A stretch of DNA of 64,000 nucleotides, from NCBI RefSeq assembly GCF_026625145.1, contig NZ_CP113088.1, positions 3,771,501-3,835,500 on the forward strand, given 5' to 3'. Shown here piece by piece: positions 28,687 through 37,685 of this stretch (its first letter is position 1; each line of letters begins with the position of its first letter). Origin of the DNA: Lacinutrix neustonica. Its GTDB lineage: Bacteria; Bacteroidota; Bacteroidia; Flavobacteriales; Flavobacteriaceae. Position numbers and translations under genes: made by a program. The notes below the pieces were generated by a model that saw nothing but the letters and a program-made list of their open reading frames with translations, had not been told where the DNA came from and did no database searches.

Positions 28687-29127
28687 TTATTTTATATATT
28701 CCATCAAATATTCAAATTCTATTTTTGTCAGATGAAAATTATGGTCAAATTTATAATTATATTCTTCGTTCAAAATTTTTGTATATCTGTCATTAATTTT
28801 ATTCAGTGAATCTTCTTTAGTTATAAAGTCAAACAAGTAATTCTCATAAGGAAATTCACGTCTGCTATGAATTCCGCGTAATGCAGGACCTGTCATGTTT
28901 TTGTCTAATTTGTGACAAGCAGCACAATTAATATTGAATATTTTTTTTCCTTCAGTTGCATTATCCGTTAAGTTTGGTGAAACAGTTCCGCAAAAATTCT
29001 GTGGAATTTCAGTCGCACAACCAGGATATTGAGCTTTGCTAAAACTATACAGAAAGTAAGAAATTCCGATTGTCAAAATCAAAAATCCGCTTGAGATTAT
29101 TAAAATCCGATTTGTCAATTTTTTCAT
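28687..29127 (-). CDS. Membrane-anchored c-type cytochrome (cassette gene)
   Basis: The product has 146 residues. An N-terminal membrane helix (about residues 7-28) is followed by a single cytochrome c fold with the haem-binding CAACH at 68-72 and a candidate axial Met near residue 78 (KNMTGPALRGIHSRR). It is probably anchored to the inner membrane with the haem in the periplasm, transferring electrons. This is unusual cargo for a cassette. The ORF ends ten bases from the R'' of attC 11. Confidence 0.85.
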   Translation of the reverse strand: MKKLTNRILIISSGFLILTIGISYFLYSFSKAQYPGCATEIPQNFCGTVSPNLTDNATEGKKIFNINCAACHKLDKNMTGPALRGIHSRREFPYENYLFDFITKEDSLNKINDRYTKILNEEYNYKFDHNFHLTKIEFEYLMEYIK

Positions 29128-29163
29128 AGATTTTCTCTCGGTTTACGGTTTGCGAAAATTACG

Positions 29164-29296
29164 TACAACGGTCTCGTATAACCGTCAGTTACGGGTTAAA
29201 TTAGCGATTATTTTCGGTTTAGCACTGACGCTTGCAATTCCGAGTGGATTCGGACGTAGTCGAATCCGCCGTAATTGCGGTTATACATTGTTGTGT
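29164..29296 (-). repeat. attC 12
   Basis: R' CGTTGTACGTAA, R'' ACAACAATG. Belongs to the GGTCTCGTATAACCGTCAGTTACGG type seen also at attC 20 and attC 32. Private end GTTGTGTGCA matches attC 13. Confidence 0.88.
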
Positions 29297-29343
29297 GCAG
29301 TTTTTATTTTTCTGTATAAATTGTTTCACTTCCATTTCAAATA

Positions 29344-29878
29344 TCAATTCGTTATAATAAATTTATTGGTATGACTTTCAGGTATTAAGCTGTCATTTTT
29401 TCTAATATAAACCGTGTCAATTAAAAAACGAGTTGATAATTCATTGTTATTCAATAATTTTAAAGTGTCGTTTCTCATTATATATTTTCCTTTATAAAAA
29501 CTTGAATGATCTCCGAGACCATTGTCTCAATTTAAATCTTCCGTCTTTTTTTAAATTCAAAGTGTAATTATAATTTCCTTCAGCTTTTAATATAGTTTCG
29601 GATTCAAATGTGTCAACATTATTAAAGAGAATTAAAGTCAAAAATAAAATTAGAGTTATCCATATTGATGATTTATCAAATTTCTTTTTCTCATATTTGA
29701 CTTCTTGATTATTTAGGTATATCTCATAAATTAACAAAGAAAAATAGATTATACATAAACCAAAAAAATATATTGAATTTATTATCCCAAATGTATAAGT
29801 TTCAAAAAAAGGGAAGAATTGATAAATTCCCAACAAACCAGTTATAGTTAAGTAAATTAAAATATTAAATCGCTTCAT
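29344..29878 (-). CDS. Hypothetical membrane protein, cassette gene (frame break at 29513-29518)
   Basis: The restored product has 177 residues. Two or three N-terminal membrane segments (NILIYLTITGLLGIYQFFPF; IINSIYFFGLCIIYFSLLIYEI; SIWITLILFLTLILFNNVD) precede a small beta-rich domain (AEGNYNYTLNLKKDGRFKLRQWSRDHSSFYKGKYIMRND...). At TGGTCTCGGAG one G must be removed to continue the chain to TNKFIITN. There is no recognised family. Confidence 0.65.
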
Positions 29879-29956
29879 TCAATCAGGTTTAGGCTTTGTG
29901 TTTTTTCTGTCAATATTTCAATTAATTCAGTTTTTCGGGTCAGTTGAGTAATTGCA

Positions 29957-30088
29957 CACAACGGTTTTGGCTATGGTTTCGTTACGGAATGGTACGCGAG
30001 TATCATTCCGCCGTAACCATAAATTTAGCAAAAAGGCTTGAAATTCCGATTAGGAATTTCAGCCGTAATGAACTATAGCCGTTGTTAG
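29957..30088 (-). repeat. attC 13
   Basis: R' CGTTGTGTGCA, R'' GCTAACAAC. Private end GTTAGCTACA matches the start of the following gene's cassette at attC 14 over ten bases. Confidence 0.88.
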
Positions 30089-30100
30089 CTACAGTTTTTA

Positions 30101-30583
30101 TTAATCGGTTATTTTATTCCAAAGCAAATCAGCGTAAATTTCTGCTATTTCACTCTCATTATTTACTTTCCAAGTCCGATGAGTAATTCCTCTTTCTTGG
30201 TCAATAATTTTGTCTTTTAATAACCAAATTCCGTCGTGTTCAGGATTTGGTGCGTTTTCTAATTTATGCTTTTCAATAAACCCGGAAATTTTTATGTGTT
30301 CTTTAAGTTCATTTTTTGAAATTGTTATATATTCTTTCAAAAGTCGAAAAGGAACTCCTTTGTCCTTAAATTCAGGAACTAATTCCGCAATTGCATTCAT
30401 ATTTCCAGTTTCCATTATTTCTAATTGCGTTTTTTTGTCAAGTTCAGGGTAATTAAGTCTTTCGTGAGCTAAACAGATTTCATTTATTTCATCATTCAGT
30501 TTTTTTACTCCGATTTTATTCGAAATCAAAAAGTAAATAATTAGTATTAAAACTAATCCGATTATGATTATAAATGTCGTCAT
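30101..30583 (-). CDS. Membrane-anchored hypothetical cassette protein
   Basis: The product has 160 residues: one N-terminal membrane helix (TTFIIIIGLVLILIIYFLIS), then a soluble helical domain rich in Lys/Glu/Asn. The stretch HERLNYPELDKKTQLEIMETGN has no known motif. The start is 12 bases from the R' of attC 14, and the stop lies about a dozen bases short of the R''. No function is assigned. Confidence 0.72.
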   Translation of the reverse strand: MTTFIIIIGLVLILIIYFLISNKIGVKKLNDEINEICLAHERLNYPELDKKTQLEIMETGNMNAIAELVPEFKDKGVPFRLLKEYITISKNELKEHIKISGFIEKHKLENAPNPEHDGIWLLKDKIIDQERGITHRTWKVNNESEIAEIYADLLWNKITD

Positions 30584-30594
30584 TTCAAATTGTA

Positions 30595-30727
30595 GCTAAC
30601 GTTGATGTGTATGGTTAGTTGCGTGTTAAGCAACTAATATAGTAAACAAATACAAACCCGAGAAAATTCCGAAGGAATTTTCCAAATAAGCACTTGCCAA
30701 AGCAATTAATTATACACGGTGTTAGGG
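30595..30727 (-). repeat. attC 14
   Basis: R' CGTTAGCTACA, R'' CCTAACACC. The stop codon of the next gene is inside the R''. Near-identical to attC 17. Confidence 0.9.
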
Positions 30728-31177
30728 CAAGTTTTTTGCTTTGCCAATATCATCATCTGTTTTTAAAATTCCGTCTTTACCTTTCGAAATTAGAACATAG
30801 CTTAGTCCGTTTTCTTTTTGTTCGTAAAAGAACTCATTATTCCAATAATCCAATGTTATCTTTTTTCTCAATGGATTATTTCTAATTATAATGTTCAGTT
30901 TTTCAGGATAGATTCCAAGTGCTTTTTTTTCTTTTTCAAGAATCTGATCTATTTTGTCAATTTTTTCGACAGTTTTCCTCTGTCCATAATCAGAAAAGAA
31001 GAAAAACCTTACGACAATTATAAATAACAGTAAAATTCCAAATAATTTCCAAACAGGATGAATCATTAATTTTTTTGGAAGATTATTTTCCTTTTCATAT
31101 TCACGTCCGGCTTTTTTCCGTTTCGCAAATTTATAATCTTCGCGCCATAAAAGTAAATCTCCAATTATATCTAACAT
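30722..31177 (-). CDS. Membrane-anchored cassette protein with pseudopilin-like tail (copy 1)
   Basis: The product has 151 residues. A cytosolic-looking basic start (LLLWREDYKFAKRKKAGREYE) is followed by one membrane helix (VWKLFGILLLFIIVVRFFFF). A C-terminal SKGKDGILKTDDDIGKAKNLP resembles the ends of type II secretion pseudopilins (SxGxDGxxxTxDDI). An identical second copy is at 32223. The TAA stop is within the R'' of attC 14. It is not a full pilin: no prepilin leader is present. Confidence 0.75.
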   Translation of the reverse strand: MLDIIGDLLLWREDYKFAKRKKAGREYEKENNLPKKLMIHPVWKLFGILLLFIIVVRFFFFSDYGQRKTVEKIDKIDQILEKEKKALGIYPEKLNIIIRNNPLRKKITLDYWNNEFFYEQKENGLSYVLISKGKDGILKTDDDIGKAKNLP

Positions 31178-31197
31178 TCGGTTTTTATCAAATTTGC

Positions 31198-31327
31198 CCT
31201 AACGGTTCGTGTAAGGTAAGTACGGGTTAGTGTGCGGGGATTTTCCGTAGGAAAATCCGAAGCAAGCTAACACGAACTGCCTTTGGGTTAAGCCATAAAA
31301 GTAGTATTTATTTTACACATTGTTACC
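31198..31327 (-). repeat. attC 15
   Basis: R' CGTTAGGGCAA, R'' GGTAACAAT. Duplicate of attC 8. Private end GTTACCAACC matches attC 16. Confidence 0.9.
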
Positions 31328-31637
31328 AACCGTTCTTTTAATTTACCCAGTTAGCCGTTTCGTATATCAATCCGCCGCAAAGATTGCGCATTGCTTTTGT
31401 CAGTCCGAAATCAGATTTTGGTATTTGATAAGCCGTAATGCTAATCAGTCCGCCATATGAGTTGAGCCGGAGTTAAATCCGTTTTTAGAAAAGAGTAGGA
31501 GTGAGTATTGCCCGAATTAAGAGTTGCGCTCTTATTTGCTGAGAAAGTTATTGTAAATTTTTGACTGCTAACTTTAGTAGTTTTTATCCTTAGAGATCGT
31601 TTAAGGAGTATTTTTTTTAGAGCCGAGTGGCATGGTT
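31328..31637 (-). other. ORF-less cassette, family B (copy 2)
   Basis: Near-identical to 27026-27334 with the same hairpin core and CCACTCGGCTC start. Identity of the pair over more than 400 bases including attC points to a recent cassette duplication. Confidence 0.78.
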
Positions 31638-31767
31638 GGTAACGTTTCGTGTAAGGATAGTTGCGTGATTAAGCACCTAAAATAGTAAATATTACCGAAC
31701 TGGAGGAAAATCCGCTAGGATTTTCCGAGTAAGATAGAACCAAGCAATTATTTTTATACATTGTTAT
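31638..31767 (-). repeat. attC 16
   Basis: R' CGTTACCAACC, R'' ATAACAATG. Private end GTTATGTACA matches attC 17. Confidence 0.88.
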
Positions 31768-32095
31768 GTACAGTGTTTTATATTTTTTTATTGCGTTTAC
31801 GCCTCTGAAAGTCAGCTATTCGCAACATTTCGTTTTGCTTTAAGCAGCAGTTTTAAATTCGTGTTTTTATCCGTAATAGGAGTAGAGCAATCGTCCGCAA
31901 GAGTTGCGCATTTAACTTGTCAGAAAGCGATTGAGTGGTAGATCCGTTGCGTATTGCTCCGTTTTGCTATTTAAACCGTTTACAAACCGTTATTTTACGT
32001 AATAATTGCGTGTTAATTTTTTTGATAAAAATTAATGCTTTAGAGTTTTAGTTTTAGCGAATTTGGTTTTTTTTTGAGCCGAGTGAGGCATTGTA
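31768..32095 (-). other. ORF-less cassette, family A (copy 2)
   Basis: Shares the CGGATCTACCACTCAATC / GCGCAACTCTTGCGGACG core and CACTCGGCTC start with copy 1, but the part next to the attC differs (CTGACTTTCAGAGGCG). Confidence 0.75.
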
Positions 32096-32228
32096 CATAA
32101 CGTTGATGTGTATGGTTAGTTGCGTGTTAAGCAACTAATATAGTAAACAAATACAAACCCGAGAAAATTCCGAAGGAATTTTCCAAATAAGCACTTGCCA
32201 AAGCAATTAATTATACACGGTGTTAGGG
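32096..32228 (-). repeat. attC 17
   Basis: R' CGTTATGTACA, R'' CCTAACACC. Duplicate of attC 14. The private end GTTAGGGCAA matches attC 18. Confidence 0.9.
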
Positions 32229-32678
32229 CAAGTTTTTTGCTTTGCCAATATCATCATCTGTTTTTAAAATTCCGTCTTTACCTTTCGAAATTAGAACATA
32301 GCTTAGTCCGTTTTCTTTTTGTTCGTAAAAGAACTCATTATTCCAATAATCCAATGTTATCTTTTTTCTCAATGGATTATTTCTAATTATAATGTTCAGT
32401 TTTTCAGGATAGATTCCAAGTGCTTTTTTTTCTTTTTCAAGAATCTGATCTATTTTGTCAATTTTTTCGACAGTTTTCCTCTGTCCATAATCAGAAAAGA
32501 AGAAAAACCTTACGACAATTATAAATAACAGTAAAATTCCAAATAATTTCCAAACAGGATGAATCATTAATTTTTTTGGAAGATTATTTTCCTTTTCATA
32601 TTCACGTCCGGCTTTTTTCCGTTTCGCAAATTTATAATCTTCGCGCCATAAAAGTAAATCTCCAATTATATCTAACAT
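32223..32678 (-). CDS. Membrane-anchored cassette protein with pseudopilin-like tail (copy 2)
   Basis: This 151-residue product is identical in sequence to that at 30722-31177. The two cassettes are separated by an ORF-less family B and a family A cassette. The stop codon again lies in the R'' (attC 17). It has the same membrane helix and TDDDIGKAKN tail. The preceding ORF-less cassette (family B) also has a duplicate in the array, so recombination or a block duplication created this arrangement. Confidence 0.75.
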   Translation of the reverse strand: MLDIIGDLLLWREDYKFAKRKKAGREYEKENNLPKKLMIHPVWKLFGILLLFIIVVRFFFFSDYGQRKTVEKIDKIDQILEKEKKALGIYPEKLNIIIRNNPLRKKITLDYWNNEFFYEQKENGLSYVLISKGKDGILKTDDDIGKAKNLP

Positions 32679-32698
32679 TCGGTTTTTATCAAATTTGC

Positions 32699-32828
32699 CC
32701 TAACGTTAAGTGTAAGGATAGTTGCGTGATTAAGCCTCTAAAATAGTAAATATTAACGAACTGGAGGAAAATCCGTTAGGATTTTCCGAGTAAGAAGGAA
32801 CCAAGCAATTATTTTTACACACTGTTGT
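32699..32828 (-). repeat. attC 18
   Basis: R' CGTTAGGGCAA, R'' CACAACAG. Private end GTTGTGTACA matches attC 19. Confidence 0.88.
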
Positions 32829-33154
32829 GTACAGTGCTTTATATCTTTCATTCCATTTATCACACCGAGTGGTATCCGTTGTCAATATTACTTTTTGCTT
32901 TAAATAGCACTTTTAGATTCATGTTTTTATACGTAATAGGAGCAGAGCGGTAGTCCGTTACATTTGCGCATTTAAGTTGTCAGAAAGCGATTGAGTGGTA
33001 GATCCGTTGCGTATTGCTCCGTTTTGCTATTTAATCCGTTTACAAACCGTTATTTTGCGTAATAATTACGTGTTAATTTTTTTGATAAAAATTAATGCTT
33101 TAGAGTATTAGTTTTAGCGAATTTGGTTTTTTTTGAGCCGAGTGAGCCATTGTA
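32829..33154 (-). other. ORF-less cassette, family A (copy 3)
   Basis: Close to copies 1 and 5; the same core reads CTTTCTGACAACTTAAATGC followed by GCAAATGTAACGGAC, so the CGCAA/TTGCG hairpin is weakened in this copy. Same CACTCGGCTC start. Confidence 0.72.
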
Positions 33155-33282
33155 CACAACGGTTGTGTGTATGGCTTGTTGCGGAAAATCAGCTATGATT
33201 TTCCAACGTGGAACGAAGATAGCGAATAAGATTGAAATTCCGAGAGGAATTTCAGCCGCAATGAGCTATACACGTTGTTGTA
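33155..33282 (-). repeat. attC 19
   Basis: R' CGTTGTGTAC, R'' ACAACAACG. Private end GTTGTACACA matches attC 20. Confidence 0.88.
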
Positions 33283-33289
33283 CACAGTT

Positions 33290-33670
33290 TTAATTCCCAT
33301 GCATATTCCAATATTCAATTTTAAATTTAGTTACAATAGAATCCTGAGATATTTCAATTAAAAGTTTAGCGTCTTCAACAGGGTCAATATCCCACCCGTA
33401 ATCGACTATTAATTCATATCCGATAGTATTTTTTTCTAAATTCGCATAGTTTTCGGGTTGTCCAATTAAATTTGTTAATTCTTTATAAGTCATTCCCTTT
33501 TGAATATAGTTTTTTATTAAGTCATCAACCATATTCAATCTGTTTTCTTCGACACCAATTCCGCTTTTATAATTGTCCCATTTTTCTTGATTGAATTTTT
33601 CTTTTTTATCGTCACAAGATGAAAAAAACATTATAATTAAGAATATGAAGTATAAATTAGATATTTTCAT
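33290..33670 (-). CDS. Cassette lipoprotein, unknown function (DUF-like)
   Basis: The product has 126 residues. A lipoprotein signal (MKISNLYFIFLIIMFFSSC) precedes a helical-then-beta domain with GMTYKELTNLIGQPENYANLEKNTIGYELIVDYGWDIDP. The run MTYKELxxLIGxP...Y resembles small SmpA/OmlA-like outer membrane lipoproteins (BamE fold), which contact the outer membrane assembly machinery. The similarity is modest. The stop is eight bases from the R'' of attC 19. Confidence 0.72.
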   Translation of the reverse strand: MKISNLYFIFLIIMFFSSCDDKKEKFNQEKWDNYKSGIGVEENRLNMVDDLIKNYIQKGMTYKELTNLIGQPENYANLEKNTIGYELIVDYGWDIDPVEDAKLLIEISQDSIVTKFKIEYWNMHGN

Positions 33671-33703
33671 TTTGATGCTTATGAAATGCTTTGTTTAATT
33701 GTG

Positions 33704-33834
33704 TACAACGGTCTCGTATAACCGTCAGTTACGGGTTAATATGCGTTAATTTTCGGTTAAGCACTGACGCTCGCAATTCCGAGTGGATTCGGACGTAGTC
33801 GAATCCGCCGTAATTGCGGTTATACATTGTTGTA
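33704..33834 (-). repeat. attC 20
   Basis: R' CGTTGTACACA, R'' TACAACAATG. Same type as attC 12. Private end GTTGTAACAC matches attC 21. Confidence 0.88.
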
Positions 33835-33843
33835 ACACGTTTT

Positions 33844-34392
33844 TTATATCCCACTAAATATTGATTTCAATTCTATTTCTCGTTTTTCAATTCCGTCCAT
33901 TTTGTCAATTTTCTGTCCGAATATTTTCTTCCAAAAATCTCTTGTTGAAAAATCATAGGAATAATTAAAATTTAAGTCAGATTCCAAAATGTAAAGTTTC
34001 GATTTCAAGACTTTTCCATTTTTCAAGAACTGAACTTCTTTTCCTTTTAATCCGTTTTTGAGTATTGATAGAACTCCGTTACGATTACGTTCATTAAATT
34101 CCAATGCTGGATTTCCATATGTTTTTCCGTCACCACTAAAATCGTGCTGATAGAAATATTCTCCTTCCACGTATTTGTTATAACCTGGAACTGTCGGATT
34201 GAAAATTTGCAAATAAATCAGCAAATTGTCTTTCAGATATCCAACTTTTATTTCAGTCAGAGATTTTTTGTCAGTCGTTTTATAAGTTTCAATTTCCGCT
34301 TCTCCTTTAAATTCAGCAACTGGATTTTTAAATTGTCCGCTGTCAACTAAAATTTGATTAATAAACCCTTTCCAATCTTTGAATTCCTGCAT
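33844..34392 (-). CDS. Hypothetical cassette protein
   Basis: The product has 182 residues from the ATG at 34392 (MQEFKDWKGFINQILVDSG). A longer in-frame reading runs into the attC and is unlikely. It is beta-rich and basic (VGYLKDNLLIYLQIFNPTVPGYNKYVEGEYFYQHDF) and has no signal peptide. The ATG is about 30 bases from the R' of attC 21. No family is recognised. Confidence 0.66.
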   Translation of the reverse strand: MQEFKDWKGFINQILVDSGQFKNPVAEFKGEAEIETYKTTDKKSLTEIKVGYLKDNLLIYLQIFNPTVPGYNKYVEGEYFYQHDFSGDGKTYGNPALEFNERNRNGVLSILKNGLKGKEVQFLKNGKVLKSKLYILESDLNFNYSYDFSTRDFWKKIFGQKIDKMDGIEKREIELKSIFSGI

Positions 34393-34415
34393 TTTCTTGA
34401 TTTGGTCAAATGTGT

Positions 34416-34545
34416 TACAACGTGGTTGTATAAGAATAGTTGCGGGTTTGTATGCGAGGATTTTCCGAAGGAAAATCAGACGTAACAAACACAAAACGAC
34501 CTTTGATTAAGCACTAAGCCGCAATTATTTTTATACGTTGTTAGC
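34416..34545 (-). repeat. attC 21
   Basis: R' CGTTGTAACAC, R'' GCTAACAACG. Private end GTTAGCAAAC matches attC 22. Confidence 0.88.
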
Positions 34546-34550
34546 AAACG

Positions 34551-34937
34551 TTATTTACTCGGTTTTGGTTGATTTTGAGCTCTAATCTTATCGGTTAATT
34601 CATCTGTCGAAAGAATCTTTTTTGTCTTTTTCAATTCAATTCCGAGCCAAACCACAGAGCCCAATGTACAAAACATAAAAAATCCTCCCCAATATTCTTT
34701 TGGAATTGAAAGGAAAGATTTGAATTCAGTTGTACAAAGTGCTAATATTAATGTTATTAATAAAACTAATGGTGTCCAAAAGTTACTTTTTTTATTAATC
34801 AGTTCCTTATTTTCAAGTAGGATGACTTTAAGTTTATCTTCCGTAATTCGTATGACATTCGATTGCGTATTATCATAGAATTGGTCAACCATTGGATTGT
34901 CAGTCGAAATTACTTGTGGTGTTGCTTTTCCAGTCAT
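34551..34937 (-). CDS. Two-TM membrane protein, second gene of a cassette pair
   Basis: The product has 128 residues with two adjacent membrane segments (WTPLVLLITLILALCTTEF; WGGFFMFCTLGSVVWLGIEL) after a soluble N-terminus, and a Pro/Lys tail. The start is two bases after the stop of the upstream CxxC protein, a translationally coupled pair within one cassette. The function is unknown; a small holin-like membrane protein is one idea. Confidence 0.7.
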   Translation of the reverse strand: MTGKATPQVISTDNPMVDQFYDNTQSNVIRITEDKLKVILLENKELINKKSNFWTPLVLLITLILALCTTEFKSFLSIPKEYWGGFFMFCTLGSVVWLGIELKKTKKILSTDELTDKIRAQNQPKPSK

Positions 34938-34939
34938 AA

Positions 34940-35206
34940 TTATTCCTGTTTATCTTTATTCAACATTCCAATCGCACCTAAAGCGTGATAAGATAAATTT
35001 CCGCAATTATTACAAGCAATTACTGCGCACGGAATAGATGGTCCTCCAATTACCATATTCCCATTAATTTCTTCACTTAAAGGTAAATTTACAAAACCGT
35101 CTAAAACACTAAATTTCGATTGCCCACATCTTCCGCAAGGCAAAATTGCTTTTTTTTCGTTAAGTTTTTCAGCAATTTCATTCTTAATTTCTTGATTTAT
35201 TTTCAT
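34940..35206 (-). CDS. Zinc-ribbon-like small protein, first gene of a cassette pair
   Basis: The product has 88 residues. Two CxxC pairs, LPCGRCG near residue 24 and IACNNCG near residue 64, suggest a zinc ribbon. No signal peptide is seen. It precedes the two-TM gene by two bases. Together they look like a soluble regulator and a membrane partner. No family is certain. Confidence 0.72.
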   Translation of the reverse strand: MKINQEIKNEIAEKLNEKKAILPCGRCGQSKFSVLDGFVNLPLSEEINGNMVIGGPSIPCAVIACNNCGNLSYHALGAIGMLNKDKQE

Positions 35207-35233
35207 ATGTTCTTGATGTTGTTTTTAATGTTT

Positions 35234-35364
35234 GCTAACGGTTCGTGTAAGGTAAGTACGGGTTTGTATGCGGGGATTTTCCGTAGGAAAATCCGAAGCA
35301 AGCAAACACAAACTGCCTTTAGGTTAAGCCATAAAAGTAGTATTTATTTTACACATTGTTAGCC
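35234..35364 (-). repeat. attC 22
   Basis: R' CGTTAGCAAAC, R'' GCTAACAATG. Private end GTTAGCCCAC matches attC 23. Confidence 0.9.
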
Positions 35365-35704
35365 CACGTTATTTTATTTTTCTCCATATGGTTTTGCAGC
35401 TCCGCAGAGTTTTGTTTTACGTGCTACTATTGATTTTATCTTTTGTGCGTTACGATTTGCCGTTTGCTATATAAATCCGTCGTAAGAGTTGCGTTTTTCT
35501 AAGGTCAGAAAATGCTTGAGTAATCATTTTTTAATCTTTTACGCATACAGTTTTGCCGCAACGTAAAAGAGTCCGTCGCAACAGTGTCGCGTTGTGTTTT
35601 ATCCGAAATAGGTTGAGTGAGCACATGAGAAGTGTTGTTTTTTTATTTTTAAACCACTTTTAAGCAACTTTAGAATTTTTTTTCGAGCCGAGTAGGCATG
35701 TGGG
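35365..35704 (-). other. ORF-less cassette, family C (copy 1)
   Basis: On the minus strand CTACTCGGCTCG plus an A run follows R'. The core TTTTCTGACCTTAGAAAAACGC and CAACTCTTACGACGGATT is present, and a second GCGACACTGTTGCGACGGAC block can pair GCGAC/GTTGC. No ORF. Relatives: 38121, 38579, 53106. Confidence 0.75.
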
Positions 35705-35836
35705 CTAACGTTGATGTGTATGGTTAGTTGCGTGTTAAGCAACTAATTTAGTAAACTTAAACGTACCAGAGAAAATTCCGAAGGAATTTTCCAAATAAGC
35801 ACTTGCCAAAGCAATTAATTATACACCGTGTTGTGT
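35705..35836 (-). repeat. attC 23
   Basis: R' CGTTAGCCCAC, R'' CACAACACGG. Private end GTTGTGTGTA matches attC 24. Same type as attC 41. Confidence 0.88.
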
Positions 35837-35843
35837 GTAGTTT

Positions 35844-36254
35844 TTATTTTTCAATTTCTTTTATAGGATTCGTCATTAGCCCAACAATTTTAGAAACTAC
35901 ATACTTGGCAACTACTGTTCCACCTTCGTGACCATTACCTTTCATTCCTATTTTAATTTTATCTTTGTGGTATTTTCTTAATGCATCATTAATAATCCAC
36001 ATTTTAGCTTTTCCTGAAGTTGGAACAGGACTATTTTTTTGAGTAATGACTTGTCCATTCTCATCCATAAATTCAGGCCAAATCATAAAAAGCTGGTCTT
36101 TATGTTTCCCATTATATTCTTACCAAAAATCCCAACGAATTCCTTGATAAGGAAGTGTTTTTCTGCCACCTTCTGATTGCGTTAAAATGCGATATTCTAC
36201 CTCAAAATCGTGAGAGTATCCAATTTGTTTATCGTAAGGTTTATGATTTTCCAT
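35844..36254 (-). pseudogene. Hypothetical cassette protein interrupted by in-frame TAA
   Basis: From the ATG at 36254 the chain reads MENHKPYDKQIGYSHDFEVEYRILTQ...IRWDFW and then meets a TAA near 36120. The same frame continues as EYNGKHKDQLFMIWPEFMDENGQVITQKNSPV to a stop at 35844. A Tyr codon changed to TAA would explain it. The ATG is fused to the previous stop (TAA ATG), so it is the second gene of a coupled pair with 36255-36650. The conserved WPEFMD...GKAKMWIIND pattern is not recognised. Confidence 0.6.
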
Positions 36255-36650
36255 TTATTCGAATTCAGTTTTATGGAATACTAATAGTTTGTCTGTAAAA
36301 AAATTGATTTCTTTTTTCTCTTTTAGTTTAAAGTCAATTAATATAATCAGTCCAAAAATAACAACTACAATTGGTAAAATCCAATTTCCTTTAATCAACG
36401 AAATTATTGAAATCAAAATTCCGAGTGTGAGTAAAAATTTTACTGCAATATTCAATGGTGATTTAAAGTCAAATTTCAAATCGTAATTTTTTCCGTCATT
36501 TGAAATTCCGATTATTCTATGGTTGTTAGGAAAACGATTCCGCATTAATTCGAACTTTTTAGTTCCGACATAACCATTGTAAAATCCGTTCACAATTAGG
36601 TTGTTCAGAATCTTTAAATTTTTATCACTTTTGGTTATCGTTTGTCTCAT
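36255..36650 (-). CDS. Two-TM hypothetical protein (first gene of a cassette pair)
   Basis: The product has 131 residues: N-terminal soluble part, two membrane segments (PLNIAVKFLLTLGILISIISLI; NWILPIVVVIFGLIILIDF), then a charged tail. The stop abuts the ATG of the next gene. It may anchor the partner encoded downstream. Confidence 0.7.
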   Translation of the reverse strand: MRQTITKSDKNLKILNNLIVNGFYNGYVGTKKFELMRNRFPNNHRIIGISNDGKNYDLKFDFKSPLNIAVKFLLTLGILISIISLIKGNWILPIVVVIFGLIILIDFKLKEKKEINFFTDKLLVFHKTEFE

Positions 36651-36663
36651 TTCTCAAATTACA

Positions 36664-36794
36664 CACAACGGTTTGTGTAAGGGTAGTTGCGTTGATAAGC
36701 CACTAAAATAGTAAACAAAACCGAACCGGAGGAAAAATCCGCAGGATTTTTCCGAGAAGCACAGCCCAAGCAATTACTTTTACACCTTGTTGTG
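36664..36794 (-). repeat. attC 24
   Basis: R' CGTTGTGTGTA, R'' CACAACAAGG. Private end GTTGTGTACA matches attC 25. Identical type to attC 26. Confidence 0.9.
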
Positions 36795-37097
36795 TACAGT
36801 GCTTTATTTATTTTTTGCGGTTTGCTTTGCCGTTTAGAAGGTCAGTCGTTCGCAACTTTTCGTTTTGCGTTAATCAGCAGTTTTAGAGTAATATTTTTAT
36901 CCGCAATAGGAGTAGAGCAGTAGTCCGCGCAACAGTTGCCCACCGTTTTGTATATCCGTTTATAATCCGCTTTTTTATCCGCAAAAATCCGTTTAGTTGC
37001 GCACCTTATTACGTTTTACTTGCGTTAGAATTTATTGGACTTAAACCACTAAAATTTAATTATTTTTATTTTTTTTCCGGCCGAGTGAGGCATTGTA
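36795..37097 (-). other. ORF-less cassette, family D (copy 1)
   Basis: Minus strand: CACTCGGCCGG plus A run after R'. A GGGCAACTGTTGCGCGGAC block forms a CAACTGTTG palindrome. No ORF. Paired with 37686-37989. Confidence 0.75.
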
Positions 37098-37228
37098 CAC
37101 AACGTTAAGTGTAAGGATAGTTGCGTGATTAAGCCTCTAAAATAGTAAATATTAACGAACCGGAGGAAAATCCGCTAGGATTTTCCGAGTAAGATAGAAC
37201 CAAGCAATTATTTTTACACACTGTTGTG
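37098..37228 (-). repeat. attC 25
   Basis: R' CGTTGTGTACA, R'' CACAACAG. Private end GTTGTGTACA matches attC 26. Confidence 0.9.
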
Positions 37229-37554
37229 TACAGTGCTTTATATTTTTCATTCCATTTATCACACCGAGTGTTATCCGTTGTCAATATTGCTTTTTGCTTT
37301 AAACAGCACTTTTAGAGTCATGTTTTTATACGTAATAGGAGCAGAGCGGTAGTCCGTTACAGTTGCGCATTTAAGTTGTCAGAAAGCGATTGAGTGGTAG
37401 ATCCGTTGCGTATTGCTCCGTTTTGCTATTTAATCCGTTTACAAACCGTTATTTTGCGTAATAATTACGTGTTAATTTTTTTGATAAAAATTAATGCTTT
37501 AGAGTATTAGTTTTAGCGAATTTGGTTTTTTTTTGAGCCGAGTGAGCCATTGTA
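37229..37554 (-). other. ORF-less cassette, family A (copy 4)
   Basis: Same start and TTTCTGACAACTTAAATGCGC core as copies 1, 3 and 5; the hairpin arm reads GCAACTGTAACGGAC. Confidence 0.73.
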
Positions 37555-37685
37555 CACAACTGTTTGTGTAAGGGTAGTTGCGTTGATAAGCCACTAAAAT
37601 AGTAAACAAAACCGAACCGGAGGAAAAATCCGCAGGATTTTTCCGAGAAGCACAGCCCAAGCAATTACTTTTACACCTTGTTGTG
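37555..37685 (-). repeat. attC 26
   Basis: R' AGTTGTGTACA: the base before the cut G is A where all others have C, R'' CACAACAAGG. Private end GTTGTGTACA matches attC 27. Confidence 0.85.
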
